Source: Osedax symbiont Rs1 (GTDB taxonomy: Bacteria > Pseudomonadota > Gammaproteobacteria > Pseudomonadales > Balneatricaceae). Taken from it: DNA of 35,419 nt. A program made the position numbers and the translations under genes. The DNA is taken from positions 1-35,419 of the forward strand of contig ASZJ01000203.1 of the NCBI GenBank assembly GCA_000416275.1, read 5' to 3'. Of the stretch, positions 22,708 to 31,562 are shown piece by piece. The notes below the pieces were generated by a model. That model saw only the letters and a list, made by a program, of their open reading frames with translations, ran no database searches and was not told the origin of the DNA. Within the stretch, counting starts at the first letter, position 1. The number at the start of each line of letters is the position of its first letter.

Positions 22708-23190
22708 ATGCATTGTCCGTTTTGCACCGCTGTAGACACTAAAGTTGTTGATTCTCGTTTGGTTGCAGAAGGTCAGCAAGTCCGTCGTCGTCGAGAGTGT
22801 ATTTCCTGCCACGAACGTTTTACCTCCTATGAAACCGCCGAATTATTAATGCCTCGTCTGATTAAATCAGATGGCTCTACTCAGCCTTTTGACGAGCAAA
22901 AGCTGCGCGGTGGAATTTTGCGTGCTCTAGAAAAACGGCCGGTCGGTGTCGAAGAATTAGAGGCGTTGATCAATCGAGTTAAATTACAAATCCGCGCCTC
23001 TGGCGATCGGGAAGTGCCCGCCAGATTACTAGGTGAAGCGGTCATGGCTGAACTGCGAAAATTAGATCAAGTCGCTTTCGTTAGGTTTGCCTCAGTGTAT
23101 CGGAGCTTTGAAGATATTAGTCAGTTTAAGGTCGAAATAGATAGGTTAGCCGTAGATTGTGCCTCCTCACTTCGTGATGCAGACCAGTAA
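22708..23190 (+). CDS. nrdR: transcriptional repressor NrdR
   Basis: Nucleotide-sensing repressor of ribonucleotide reductase genes. It has 160 residues: an N-terminal zinc ribbon (C3, C6, C31, C34; [17 protein letters not shown] and [16 protein letters not shown]) and an ATP-cone domain ([20 protein letters not shown], about residues 49-139). Length and motifs are standard. It is the first gene of the riboflavin cluster, seven bases from ribD, the usual gammaproteobacterial order. Its target nrd genes are not in the window. The 252-bp upstream gap (22456-22707) presumably contains the cluster promoter; I found no convincing -35/-10 pair there. Confidence 0.96.
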   Translation: MHCPFCTAVDTKVVDSRLVAEGQQVRRRRECISCHERFTSYETAELLMPRLIKSDGSTQPFDEQKLRGGILRALEKRPVGVEELEALINRVKLQIRASGDREVPARLLGEAVMAELRKLDQVAFVRFASVYRSFEDISQFKVEIDRLAVDCASSLRDADQ

Positions 23191-23197
23191 TTTTTAG

Positions 23198-24331
23198 ATG
23201 GCTAATAACGCAGTGTTAGATGCAACTTTTATGGCTAGGGCGATACAGCTCGCTGCCAGAGGGCGTTTTACCACCAGTCCTAATCCTAATGTCGGTTGCG
23301 TGCTGGTAAAAGACCAGCAGTTAATTGGGGTTGGCTACCACTTGCAGGCGGGGCGGGGTCACGCTGAGGTGAATGCGCTTGCCAATTTAAGTGTCGCTGA
23401 AACAGCAAACGCCACCGCTTACGTCACCTTAGAGCCCTGTTCGCATGTGGGTCGAACTGGCTCATGTGCGCAGGCGCTCATCGCTGCAAAAATTAGCCGA
23501 GTGGTCTGCGCGATGCAAGATCCAAATCCGCTGGTGGCTGGTAATGGCTTTGCACTACTAAGAGCGGCAGGAATCGAAGTTGAAACGGGCTTGATGAGCG
23601 AGCAAGCGGCGGCCTTGAATATTGGCTTTATTAAGCGGATGTCCGAGCGGCGGCCCTGGGTAAATATAAAATTAGCGATGAGCTTAGATGGTCGCACCGC
23701 GATGCAAAGTGGTGAGTCTCAATGGATAACAGGCGCTGCGGCAAGAAGTGATGTGCAGAGATTAAGAGCGACCAGCTGTGCCATCATCACCGGCATCGGT
23801 TCCATAGAACAAGATGATTCATCGCTGATGGTGCGCGTCGCTGAACTGGGGTTGTCTGCAGCGGAATACGATTTGCAGTTGATTGCTGCACAGCAGCCTT
23901 TACGGGTGGTGCTCGATTCGCATAATCGGCTCGCGGCGAATGCCAAGATCATAAACCAGCCGGGAAGAACTTTACGAGTCACCGCTGAGCCGCTGGTGGA
24001 TAATACTGACCGAGATCTGATTTCACTACCCGATTCAAAGGGGCGAATTGACCTGGCAGCACTGTTAGATTATTTGGCAGTACATGAACACTGCAACTCA
24101 GTGCTGATTGAGGCCGGGGCAACGCTGGCGGGTAGTTTTGTCGAGCGGGGATTGTTCGATCAGTTGACTGTCTATATGGCGCCGACTATTTTGGGCGCTA
24201 GAGCTAGGCCGCTACTGGCAATAGCGAAAGATAAAATGGCACAGCAACAGCGGCTGGTGTTAGTTGCACAGAAAATGGTCGGCGATGATCTTAAACTCTG
24301 CTACCAAACGGCTGCTGAAAACGCACTGTAA
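23198..24331 (+). CDS. ribD: bifunctional riboflavin deaminase/reductase
   Basis: Carries out the second and third steps of the pyrimidine branch of riboflavin synthesis: deamination of the diaminopyrimidine and NADPH reduction of its ribose. The N-terminal deaminase has HAE (His55, Glu57) and PCSHVGRTGSC (Cys81, Cys90) as zinc and catalytic residues. The C-terminal reductase begins at RPWVNIKLAMSLDGRTAMQS and includes the ESQWITGAAARSDVQRLRA segment. 377 residues is normal. It lies just after nrdR; a 174-bp gap follows before ribE, containing a 15-bp palindrome (TCAGCGCAGCGCTGA, 24386-24400) of unknown role. Confidence 0.95.
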   Translation: MANNAVLDATFMARAIQLAARGRFTTSPNPNVGCVLVKDQQLIGVGYHLQAGRGHAEVNALANLSVAETANATAYVTLEPCSHVGRTGSCAQALIAAKISRVVCAMQDPNPLVAGNGFALLRAAGIEVETGLMSEQAAALNIGFIKRMSERRPWVNIKLAMSLDGRTAMQSGESQWITGAAARSDVQRLRATSCAIITGIGSIEQDDSSLMVRVAELGLSAAEYDLQLIAAQQPLRVVLDSHNRLAANAKIINQPGRTLRVTAEPLVDNTDRDLISLPDSKGRIDLAALLDYLAVHEHCNSVLIEAGATLAGSFVERGLFDQLTVYMAPTILGARARPLLAIAKDKMAQQQRLVLVAQKMVGDDLKLCYQTAAENAL

Positions 24332-24505
24332 AAGTGCAGAGAGTATGGATAATTAACGGCAATAGCAGTGCTGTCATTACTGAAATCAGCGCAGCGCTGA
24401 ATCGCTAGTAAAGCAATATTGGAGTAAATTTAGCAATTTATATCGGTTGGCACCTGTTTAGCGCGTGTTAACGAATTGATGCAGAGCGCTCGGAGAACAG
24501 CATAT

Positions 24506-25174
24506 ATGTTTACAGGTATAATAGAGTCAATAGGTACAGTGGCAGCTGTTAAAATGCAGCGGGGGGATATGCAGTTATATATTCGCACTGGCGGCTTAGA
24601 TTTATCCGATGTGGCAATCGGCGATAGTATTGCGACTAATGGTGTCTGCTTAACCGTCATCGCGCTACCGGGAGATGGCTTTTGGGCCGACGTGTCCGTT
24701 GAGACTTTAGTACACACTAATTTTGCGCAGGTTGAAGCGGGCAGTCGCGTTAACTTAGAGAAAGCTTTATTGCCGACCACCCGTATGGGCGGTCATATTG
24801 TCACCGGACATGTAGATGCCCTAGGTCAAATAGTCGAGCGCAGCCAAGATGCTCGTTCGATTAAATACTTAGTAAAAGCCGGCTCGAACATCGCCCGCTA
24901 CATCGCGGCGAAAGGCTCAATCACGGTGGATGGTGTCAGTTTAACCGTCAACAGTGTCGAGCGAGATCAATTCAGTTTGAACATTGTACCGCACACTGCG
25001 GCGCAAACATTGTTGGCCGAGTATCAAGTGGGCTCAACAGTGCATTTGGAAGTAGATATAATTGCTCGCTATATGGAGCGATTATTGAATAACTCCCAGC
25101 AGCAAGCATCGGCAAGTAGTCGTCATTCAGGGGTGGATATGGCCAAGTTGGCCGAATTCGGATTCTTGAAATAA
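24506..25174 (+). CDS. ribE: riboflavin synthase (alpha subunit)
   Basis: Dismutates two 6,7-dimethyl-8-ribityllumazine molecules to riboflavin and the pyrimidine precursor. Two lumazine-binding barrels are visible: the first starts MFTGIIESIGTV with GVCLTV, the second has MGGHIVTGHVDALG with DGVSLTVN. The start is the ATG at 24506, giving the invariant MFTGI N-terminus; the frame is open 10 codons further upstream but that extension is not conserved. A GGAG lies 10 bases upstream of the ATG, rather far. Length 222 residues is standard. No FMN riboswitch (conserved AGGGTGAAA and GGCGGT cores) is seen before it. Confidence 0.95.
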   Translation: MFTGIIESIGTVAAVKMQRGDMQLYIRTGGLDLSDVAIGDSIATNGVCLTVIALPGDGFWADVSVETLVHTNFAQVEAGSRVNLEKALLPTTRMGGHIVTGHVDALGQIVERSQDARSIKYLVKAGSNIARYIAAKGSITVDGVSLTVNSVERDQFSLNIVPHTAAQTLLAEYQVGSTVHLEVDIIARYMERLLNNSQQQASASSRHSGVDMAKLAEFGFLK

Positions 25175-25204
25175 ACCTTAGTCTATTGTAGAGAAGAAAG
25201 TGTC

Positions 25205-26317
25205 ATGGAGCTAAACAGCCCAGAAGAAATAATTGATGATATTCGTCAAGGTAAAATGGTCATCTTAATGGATGACGAAGACCGAGAAAATGAAGGCGAC
25301 CTAGTGATTGCCGCCGAAATGGTCAGAGCTGAAGATATTAATTTTATGGCGACTCATGCACGTGGCCTGATCTGTTTAACTTTGACTCAAGAGCGCTGTA
25401 AGCAATTAAAGTTACCGCTGATGGTACAGAGTAATGGCGCGGCTTTTGAAACCAACTTCACCTTGTCAATTGAAGCGGCAGAGGGAGTCACTACCGGTAT
25501 TTCTGCCGCCGATCGCGCGCAGACTATCCGGGTTGCGGTGCGTGCCAATGCCGCCGCTGAAGACATAGTGCAGCCGGGGCACATTTTTCCATTAATGGCT
25601 CAGCCTGGTGGCGTTTTACGCCGTGCGGGACACACTGAGGCAGGATGCGATTTGGCGCGCTTGGCAGGAATGATTCCCGCGGCGGCGATTGTCGAAATCA
25701 TGAATGATGACGGCTCGATGGCGCGGCGCCCAGATCTGGAGAAATTTGCTGAAAAGCACCAGCTGAAAATCGGCACTATTGCTGATTTAATACACTATCG
25801 GACCACTAACGAGCATACCATTGAGCGCACCAGTGAAACCTTAGTTACCACTAAGTACGGTGAATTCAACTGTATTTCTTACTCTGACTCTATTCAAAAT
25901 GTCACTCATCTAGCGTTCGTCAAAGGGGTTGTTGATAACAGTCAACCGACCTTGGTCAGAGTGCATATGCGCGGTGATGAACTGCGCGATATGGTGGGGC
26001 TTGGCAGTGAAGTCCACTGGAGTGTCGACAAGGCATTAGCGAAAGTAGCCAGTGAAAAAAGTGGTGTAGTGCTGCTGTTGGATAATGGCGAAAAGGAAGA
26101 CTTTGCAGTGGCCTTAGAGCGATTGCTGGTAAAAACCTCTGCTCGTCCAGCTCCCGCTAACTACAGCTCATCTGGTGCTTATTTAACAGTCGGTACTGGC
26201 TCGCAAATACTCCGCGACCTGAATGTCGGCAAAATGAAGTTGATGAGCTCACAAATAAAATTTAATGCAATATCTGGGTTTGACTTAGAGATTAGCGAAT
26301 ACATTACTTGCGAATAA
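25205..26317 (+). CDS. ribB: 3,4-dihydroxy-2-butanone-4-phosphate synthase with divergent GCH II-like tail
   Basis: Converts ribulose 5-phosphate to the four-carbon unit used by lumazine synthase. The N-terminal domain (1-205) has the catalytic [10 protein letters not shown] motif (residues 23-32), the THARGLICL segment and [13 protein letters not shown]. The C-terminal 160 residues align with GTP cyclohydrolase II in position, but the zinc-cysteine motif is gone: where GCH II has HSECLTGD and RCDCG, this reads [20 protein letters not shown]. This is the RibBX/RibB-long arrangement of many gammaproteobacteria, which keep a separate genuine RibA, found here at 28889. The tail is therefore unlikely to be catalytic; its role is unknown. 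Confidence 0.93.
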   Translation: MELNSPEEIIDDIRQGKMVILMDDEDRENEGDLVIAAEMVRAEDINFMATHARGLICLTLTQERCKQLKLPLMVQSNGAAFETNFTLSIEAAEGVTTGISAADRAQTIRVAVRANAAAEDIVQPGHIFPLMAQPGGVLRRAGHTEAGCDLARLAGMIPAAAIVEIMNDDGSMARRPDLEKFAEKHQLKIGTIADLIHYRTTNEHTIERTSETLVTTKYGEFNCISYSDSIQNVTHLAFVKGVVDNSQPTLVRVHMRGDELRDMVGLGSEVHWSVDKALAKVASEKSGVVLLLDNGEKEDFAVALERLLVKTSARPAPANYSSSGAYLTVGTGSQILRDLNVGKMKLMSSQIKFNAISGFDLEISEYITCE

Positions 26318-26327
26318 AGGGTGAAAA

Positions 26328-26801
26328 ATGTCAGTACAAATTATAGAAGGGGACTACGTCTCAGGTGGTGGTAAATACACTATTGTGGTCGGTCGTTTTA
26401 ACGCCTTTGTGGTTGAAAGCTTGTTGCAAGGAGCCTTAGATACTCTAAAACGACATGGTATTAAAGATCAAGATGTACGGGTAGTACGGGTGCCTGGTGC
26501 CTTTGAAATACCTTTGGTGGTGCAGAAAGTTGCCGCGCAAAAGAGAGATGATGCGATCATCGCTCTGGGGGCGGTTATTCGTGGTGGCACGCCGCATTTT
26601 GAGTATGTATCCGGCGAGAGTTCTAAAGGGGTGGCGCAAGTGGCAATGGATTTTAACATCCCAGTTGCCAACGGCATTTTAACAGTCAACAGTATCGAGC
26701 AAGCTATCGAGCGCTCTGGTACTAAAGCGGGAAACAAAGGGGCAGAAGCTGCTTTGTCTGCTATTGAAATGGTTAGCGTACTGCGCAACCTAGAGGTTTA
26801 A
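26328..26801 (+). CDS. ribH: 6,7-dimethyl-8-ribityllumazine synthase
   Basis: Condenses the ribityl-pyrimidine with the RibB product to form lumazine, usually as a 60-mer or pentamer. 157 residues with the expected landmarks: [32 protein letters not shown], the [14 protein letters not shown] loop with the catalytic His, [17 protein letters not shown] and the C-terminal [12 protein letters not shown] helix. It is ten bases after ribB and four before nusB, with AGGGTGAAAA as ribosome-binding region, so translation within one operon is expected. Confidence 0.96.
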   Translation: MSVQIIEGDYVSGGGKYTIVVGRFNAFVVESLLQGALDTLKRHGIKDQDVRVVRVPGAFEIPLVVQKVAAQKRDDAIIALGAVIRGGTPHFEYVSGESSKGVAQVAMDFNIPVANGILTVNSIEQAIERSGTKAGNKGAEAALSAIEMVSVLRNLEV

Positions 26802-26805
26802 TTAA

Positions 26806-27312
26806 GTGATACAAGATCAAGATCAAGGCTCATCTCCAGCGCAGAAGAGCAACAAAAAAGCTTCCAAAACCGAAATGCGGCGCGCGGCGCGTAAATTTGC
26901 AGTGCAAGCTGTGTACTCTTGGCAGATGGCTGGGCAGCCTATCAATGAAATTGAAGCGATGTTTCGCACTGATAATGATATGTCGCAGACCGATGTCTCT
27001 TTGTTTAGTGAAATTTTACGGGGTGTCTCTAGTAATAGCACTGAATTAGATGCGGCCTACGGCCCTTTTCTAGATCGTGCTTTAGATGATCTAGACCCGA
27101 TTGAACGGGCGGTTTTGCGGATCGGTAGTTTTGAATTGATTCATCGCCTAAGCGTTCCCTACCGAGTAGTGATCAATGAAAGTGTCGATCTGGCGAAAAT
27201 ATTTGGCGCCACTGAAAGTCACAAATACGTCAATGGCATTCTCGATAAGCTGGCTCAGCGCGTCAGAATGGTAGAAATACGCGCCCGTCACGAAGCTAAC
27301 AAAAAGAAATAG
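26806..27312 (+). CDS. nusB: transcription antitermination factor NusB
   Basis: RNA-binding factor that with NusE (S10) recognises boxA and supports rRNA antitermination. It has 168 residues with a roughly 25-residue charged N-terminal extension before the conserved RRAARKFAVQAVYSWQMAG. The typical DRALDDLDPIERAVLRIGSFEL and YRVVINESVDLAKIFGATESHKYVNGILDKL segments are present. The start is GTG at 26806 (AGAGG nine bases upstream); no ATG is suitably placed before the conserved core. It is placed between ribH and thiL as in most gammaproteobacteria. Confidence 0.94.
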   Translation: MIQDQDQGSSPAQKSNKKASKTEMRRAARKFAVQAVYSWQMAGQPINEIEAMFRTDNDMSQTDVSLFSEILRGVSSNSTELDAAYGPFLDRALDDLDPIERAVLRIGSFELIHRLSVPYRVVINESVDLAKIFGATESHKYVNGILDKLAQRVRMVEIRARHEANKKK

Positions 27313-27315
27313 TTA

Positions 27316-28278
27316 ATGATGGACGAGTTCGCACTGATAAAACGCTATTTTGAACAGCCAAATTTTCAGGCTGCTCAGCGCAACCATGCCATTGTCAAAG
27401 GCATTGGTGATGACTGCGCGATCTTGCAAATACCGGACGCTACTGAATTAGTCTTTTCAATTGATACTTTAGTTGAGGGGGTGCACTTTCTCAGGGGAGC
27501 ATCTGCAGCTAATATCGCCTGGCGTCTACTAGGATCTGCGGTTAGTGATCTCGCTGCGATGGGGGCTGAACCGAATAGTTTTACCTTAGCCCTGACCTTG
27601 CCAGAACTCAGCGCCGATTGGCTGCAAGAGTTTAGCGAGAACCTCAGTGCGGCGGCAGCGGCTTATCAGCTGAGCTTAGTCGGTGGAGATACCACTAGAG
27701 GGCCGCTTACCTTAACGGTCCAAGTACAAGGCTTCGTCGCTAAAGGTGCTGCATTGCTGCGCAGTGGCGCCAGTGTCGGAGACGTTATTTGTGTCAGTGG
27801 TAGCTTGGGCGATAGCCGGGCAGGTTTAAGCTTGCTTGGCAGTGACATTGCAAATCCCGAGCATGATTATCTGCGAACTCGTTACTACCGACCGTCCCCA
27901 AGAATAGCTACCGGCTTGTTGATCAAAGACAGTGCCTCCGCTTGTATTGATGTGTCAGATGGTTTTTTGGCCGATTTACAGCATATTCTCACCCAGTCAA
28001 AAGTCGCAGCGCAGTTAGATGCAGCATTGATACCGCGCTCGTTAGCACTACAGCAAGTGGCTGGTGAATTGGCTTTAGAGTGGGCTTTGAATGGCGGAGA
28101 AGATTTTGAATTGTGTTTTACGGTGCCGCTCAAAGACTGGCCTAGCTTGCAAAAACGTCTGCAAAATCATAATGTAGCAGTTACTGCTGTCGGTACAATA
28201 ACGGCGGGTAATGGTTTGCAACTGATGCGGGATGGGCAGTGGCGGGATATTTCTGCTGCCGGTTATAAGCATTTCTAA
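27316..28278 (+). CDS. thiL: thiamine-phosphate kinase
   Basis: Phosphorylates thiamine monophosphate to the diphosphate cofactor. It has the AIR-synthase/PurM fold, 320 residues. Visible motifs are GIGDDCAIL with the metal-binding DD, SIDTLVEGVHF, LGSAVSDLAAMGAEP, LVGGDTTRGPL and the C-terminal ALNGGEDFELCFT. It begins with two adjacent ATG codons, FALIKRYF being the family start; three bases separate it from nusB, so translational coupling is likely. It supplies TPP, required by Dxs encoded 2 kb away, though the two are on opposite strands. Confidence 0.95.
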   Translation: MMDEFALIKRYFEQPNFQAAQRNHAIVKGIGDDCAILQIPDATELVFSIDTLVEGVHFLRGASAANIAWRLLGSAVSDLAAMGAEPNSFTLALTLPELSADWLQEFSENLSAAAAAYQLSLVGGDTTRGPLTLTVQVQGFVAKGAALLRSGASVGDVICVSGSLGDSRAGLSLLGSDIANPEHDYLRTRYYRPSPRIATGLLIKDSASACIDVSDGFLADLQHILTQSKVAAQLDAALIPRSLALQQVAGELALEWALNGGEDFELCFTVPLKDWPSLQKRLQNHNVAVTAVGTITAGNGLQLMRDGQWRDISAAGYKHF

Positions 28279-28308
28279 ACATAGCTAAACTCAAGGTAAT
28301 AAATAACA

Positions 28309-28797
28309 GTGAAATTTGATTACAAATCTAAACTACCCGAAAAGCTCCAGGATCCGGTGCATTTATTAGCCTTTGGTTTTGGCAGTGGCTTGGCACCTAA
28401 AGCACCGGGCACTTTCGGTACATTAGCGGCCATCCCCTTGTTTTTACTGTTGTCGCTACTGCCGCTATGGTTATATATAATACTGGTGATCGCCGCCTGT
28501 ACTTACGGTGTGCACATCTGTGGCAAAACCGCAGACGATATGGGAGTGCATGATGATCCCAGTATCGTCTGGGATGAGTTTGCCGGCTTCTGGATTACCA
28601 TGATCGCCATCCCTGTCAGTTTTACCACTGTCGTTTTGGGGTTCGCTTTATTTAGATTTTTCGATATTCTAAAGCCTTGGCCGATTGACTGGATTGATAG
28701 AAACGTCGCCGGTGGATTAGGCATTATGGTCGATGACATAGTGGCTGGGTTAATGGCGTTGGGTTGCTTGCATTTAATTAATTATTTTTTGTTGTAA
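28309..28797 (+). CDS. pgpA: phosphatidylglycerophosphatase A
   Basis: Membrane phosphatase that removes the phosphate of phosphatidylglycerol phosphate to give phosphatidylglycerol. It has 162 residues with four membrane helices. Family motifs are FGSGLAPKAPGTFGTLAAIP near the start and DDPSIVWDEFAGFWI in the middle, followed by FRFFDILKPWPIDWIDRNV and DDIVAGLMA; the acidic residues of these motifs form the active site. GTG start with AAGGTAA upstream. It is thirty bases after thiL, the usual gammaproteobacterial neighbour order. Confidence 0.95.
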   Translation: MKFDYKSKLPEKLQDPVHLLAFGFGSGLAPKAPGTFGTLAAIPLFLLLSLLPLWLYIILVIAACTYGVHICGKTADDMGVHDDPSIVWDEFAGFWITMIAIPVSFTTVVLGFALFRFFDILKPWPIDWIDRNVAGGLGIMVDDIVAGLMALGCLHLINYFLL

Positions 28798-28888
28798 ATA
28801 CCAGTTTAGTGCCCACATATAGGTATTGAGCGGTCTTTGTAAACATCAAAACGAGGCTGCAAGCTAAGTTGTAAGGTAGAGGTAATAA

Positions 28889-29515
28889 GTGTCCGTAAAA
28901 GATCAGACTGTGAAAACTAATATACGTTATATCGCCGAATCTAAGTTACCTATGCCGATGGGGACTTTTACTATGGTTGGCTTTGAAGACACGGTGACCG
29001 GCAAGGAACACATTGCATTGGTGTATGGTGATGTGAGCACTGAGCAACCGGTACTGGCCCGAATACACTCGGAGTGTCTAACCGGTGACGCTTTGTTTAG
29101 CTTGCGTTGCGACTGCGGTTTTCAGCTTCAAGAAGCACTGACGCGCATTGCTAAAGAAGGTCGCGGTATCCTTTTATATCTTCGTCAAGAGGGGCGCGGC
29201 ATAGGTTTGCTGAATAAAATTAAGGCTTATCATCTACAAGATCAAGGTGCTGATACCGTCGAGGCGAATGAGCATTTAGGCTTTGATGCGGATCTGCGTG
29301 AATACAGTATGTGCCTGCCGATGTTAGAACACTTTGGCATAAAGCGGCTGCGGTTGATGACCAATAATCCGAAAAAAGTTGCCGCTATGGAAGAGTTTGG
29401 CGTGCAGGTGAGTAGCAGAGAGCCGATTCAAGTGGGAAAAAATAGTCACAATGCTGGTTACCTAGCGACTAAGGCAGGTAAGTTAGGGCACTTGCTGGAA
29501 GACTCTAAAGCATAA
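28889..29515 (+). CDS. ribA: GTP cyclohydrolase II
   Basis: Opens the imidazole ring of GTP, the first committed step of riboflavin synthesis. The zinc-binding cysteines are intact (C63, C74, C76 in [20 protein letters not shown]), as are the [13 protein letters not shown] and [14 protein letters not shown] segments. 208 residues. GTG start with AGAGGTAATAA upstream. It provides the cyclohydrolase activity that the ribB-encoded tail appears to have lost. Its TAA stop (29513-29515) is the first three bases of the 8-bp target duplication of a MITE, so the element inserted exactly at the gene end without changing the protein. Confidence 0.96.
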   Translation: MSVKDQTVKTNIRYIAESKLPMPMGTFTMVGFEDTVTGKEHIALVYGDVSTEQPVLARIHSECLTGDALFSLRCDCGFQLQEALTRIAKEGRGILLYLRQEGRGIGLLNKIKAYHLQDQGADTVEANEHLGFDADLREYSMCLPMLEHFGIKRLRLMTNNPKKVAAMEEFGVQVSSREPIQVGKNSHNAGYLATKAGKLGHLLEDSKA

Positions 29516-29653
29516 TCTTTCCTGATTAGCCCTGTGTCTAAACCATTATTAAATCATAGAAACATAATGCAACTTCTTAACTTGTTGAAATTAAGTGCTT
29601 TATTAGATAGTCGCCAAGTTGAGCGGAGTATGATGGTCAATCAGGTAATCTTT
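29513..29653. mobile_element. 125-bp IS1595-type MITE with perfect 8-bp target duplication
   Basis: The element 29521-29645 begins CCTGATTAGCCCTGTGTCT; its other end, reverse-complemented, begins CCTGATTGACCATCATACTC followed by CGC. Both resemble the ends of the IS1595 element at 4-1042. It is flanked by TAATCTTT on each side (29513-29520, 29646-29653), the 8-bp duplication expected for IS1595 transposases. There is no coding capacity. Confidence 0.85.
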
Positions 29654-29774
29654 TCAGCTGTATTGGGCATAAGTATATAAAGCTTGGCTTTGCTACCTTA
29701 GCCTGGCTGTCTGCTTGCCATTAGCTAAAATGTCGCTCAATTTTTTCATAACACCGAGCGATGTCCATAAATGG

Positions 29775-31562
29775 CTACCCTGCCGCTCTATATTTTAATA
29801 CCGCCGCTCGAATCCCCTGCACATCTAACCCACAGATTGTTAACTGTTGCTCTCGCGTTGCGTGGGGAATCAATTTGTCTGGGATGCCTAAATGAGTAAA
29901 GGTCACGGCTTTACTCGCCAAAAATTCACTGACAGCAGAGCCAGCTCCAGCGGCGATTGCATGATCTTCTAAGGTGAAAAAATGTTGATGGTCAGTCGCC
30001 AACTGGCATAGCAAAGTCTCATCTAAAGGTTTTACAAAGCGCATATCGACTAAGGTCAAATCCAGCTCTGCAGCGACTATTTTAGCGCTGTCTAATAAAG
30101 GGCCGAAATTTAGCAGTGCCTGGCCAGTATTGTTGTGGCTGCGCCGCAACAGCTTAGCGGTCCCTAAATCGACAGTGTGATTGTTTTTATCCACAGCACC
30201 GCCATCGCCAGAGCCCCGTGGATATCTTATTGCTATCGGGCCCGTATGCCGGTGAGCGGTGTTCAGAGCTAGCCATAGCTCCCGCTCGTTACTTGGGGTC
30301 ATGATTACAGTATTGGGAATGCAGCGCAGTGCGGCAATATCGTAGCAGCCAGCATGAGTGGGACCGTCTTGACCCACTAGACCCGCCCGGTCGATCGCCA
30401 GAATAACGTTGAGCTTTTGGATTGCTATATCGTGAATGTACTGGTCGTAGCCGCGCTGTAAAAAAGTGGAGTAGATTGCCACCACCGGTTTTATATCGGC
30501 ACAAGCTAAGCCCGCGGCAAAGGTCAGGGCGTGTTGCTCGGCGATTGCCACATCAAAATACCGCTGCGGATATTCTTTGGCAAAATCCACCAGGTCAGAG
30601 CCCTCTTTCATGGCGGGCGTTATGGCGACTAGCTTGGGGTCTCTGGCGGCAGTAGTTAGCAGCCATTGACCAAAAATGTTGGCAAAAGTTTTGGCTTTAG
30701 CCGATTTCGAAGTGGCGGCTAATGATTCTATTTTAGTGATGGCGTGATAGCCGACAGGGTCTGATTCAGCGGGTGAAAACCCCTTGCCTTTTTTGGTGAT
30801 GATGTGTAAGAACTGGGGGCCTGACTGGGTTTTTAGCTTTTGCAAAGCACTTAAAAGTGCGGGGATATCATGGCCGTCAATCGGGCCAGTATAAGCGAAG
30901 GCCAATGCTTCAAACAGCGCGGTATTGGCAGTGCCAGCGTCGCTGGATTTAAGCTTGCCAGCCAAATATTTTGCCAGCCCACCCTCATTTTTTGAGATAG
31001 ACATATCGTTGTCATTAAGAATCACCAGCAAGTTTGCATCGACGTGCGAGGCGTGATTTAACGCTTCAAAAGCAATTCCAGCGGTTAGTGCACCATCGCC
31101 AATCACCGCGATACTGTAATGCTCTAAGTGGTTTAAGCGATCGGCAATACAGAATCCCAGCGCGGCGCTAATCGAGGTGCTGGAGTGGCCTGTTCCAAAA
31201 TCATCGAATACACTTTCAAGCCGGTCGGGAAAAGGATGTAAGCCATCTAATTGCCGAATACTGAGCAGCGACTCGCGGCGCTGGGTCAAGATTTTGTGCG
31301 GGTAACTTTGATGGCCGACATCCCATACCAAGTGGTCATGAGGGGTATCAAATAAGTAGTGTAAAGCGATGGTTAACTCCACCACTCCCAAGCCGCCACC
31401 AAAGTGCCCGCCGGTTTGGCCGACACTGTAAAGTAAAAAAGAGCGCAGCTGTATGGCGAGCTCAGGAAGTTGTTGAGCAGCGAGTAATCTTAAGTCTTGG
31501 GGCTGATTAATGCTGTCAAGTAGCGGCGTGCTGGGTCTAGTGTCGGGGATTGTATGGTACAT
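29775..31562 (-). CDS. dxs: 1-deoxy-D-xylulose-5-phosphate synthase
   Basis: TPP enzyme joining pyruvate and glyceraldehyde 3-phosphate, the entry step of the MEP isoprenoid pathway. Conserved parts: TGGHFGGGLGVVELTIALHY, WDVGHQSYPHKILT, GHSSTSISAALG, the TPP motif GDGALTAG...LNDNDMSIS, GPIDGHD, the IAEQHALTFAAGLA active-site segment with its Glu, and DRAGLVGQDGPTHAG. At 595 residues it is about 25 shorter than E. coli Dxs. The deficit lies between SISKN and GPIDGHD, where about 33 residues replace about 63 (from memory of the E. coli protein), in the flexible region near the active site. The start ATG overlaps the ispA stop (TAATG). Confidence 0.95.
   Translation of the reverse strand: MYHTIPDTRPSTPLLDSINQPQDLRLLAAQQLPELAIQLRSFLLYSVGQTGGHFGGGLGVVELTIALHYLFDTPHDHLVWDVGHQSYPHKILTQRRESLLSIRQLDGLHPFPDRLESVFDDFGTGHSSTSISAALGFCIADRLNHLEHYSIAVIGDGALTAGIAFEALNHASHVDANLLVILNDNDMSISKNEGGLAKYLAGKLKSSDAGTANTALFEALAFAYTGPIDGHDIPALLSALQKLKTQSGPQFLHIITKKGKGFSPAESDPVGYHAITKIESLAATSKSAKAKTFANIFGQWLLTTAARDPKLVAITPAMKEGSDLVDFAKEYPQRYFDVAIAEQHALTFAAGLACADIKPVVAIYSTFLQRGYDQYIHDIAIQKLNVILAIDRAGLVGQDGPTHAGCYDIAALRCIPNTVIMTPSNERELWLALNTAHRHTGPIAIRYPRGSGDGGAVDKNNHTVDLGTAKLLRRSHNNTGQALLNFGPLLDSAKIVAAELDLTLVDMRFVKPLDETLLCQLATDHQHFFTLEDHAIAAGAGSAVSEFLASKAVTFTHLGIPDKLIPHATREQQLTICGLDVQGIRAAVLKYRAAG

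Noticed and set aside
24436-24452. TTGGCACCTGTTTAGC between ribD and ribE as a sigma-54 promoter.
   Set aside because: The -24 half and the GG-N10-GC spacing fit, but the -12 half (TAGCG) is poor, it lies inside a housekeeping operon and no activator sites are visible. Probably chance.
24332-24505. FMN riboswitch before ribE.
   Set aside because: The conserved cores (AGGGTGAAA, GGCGGT, AGCCCGCGA) are absent; the 174 bp only hold a short palindrome.
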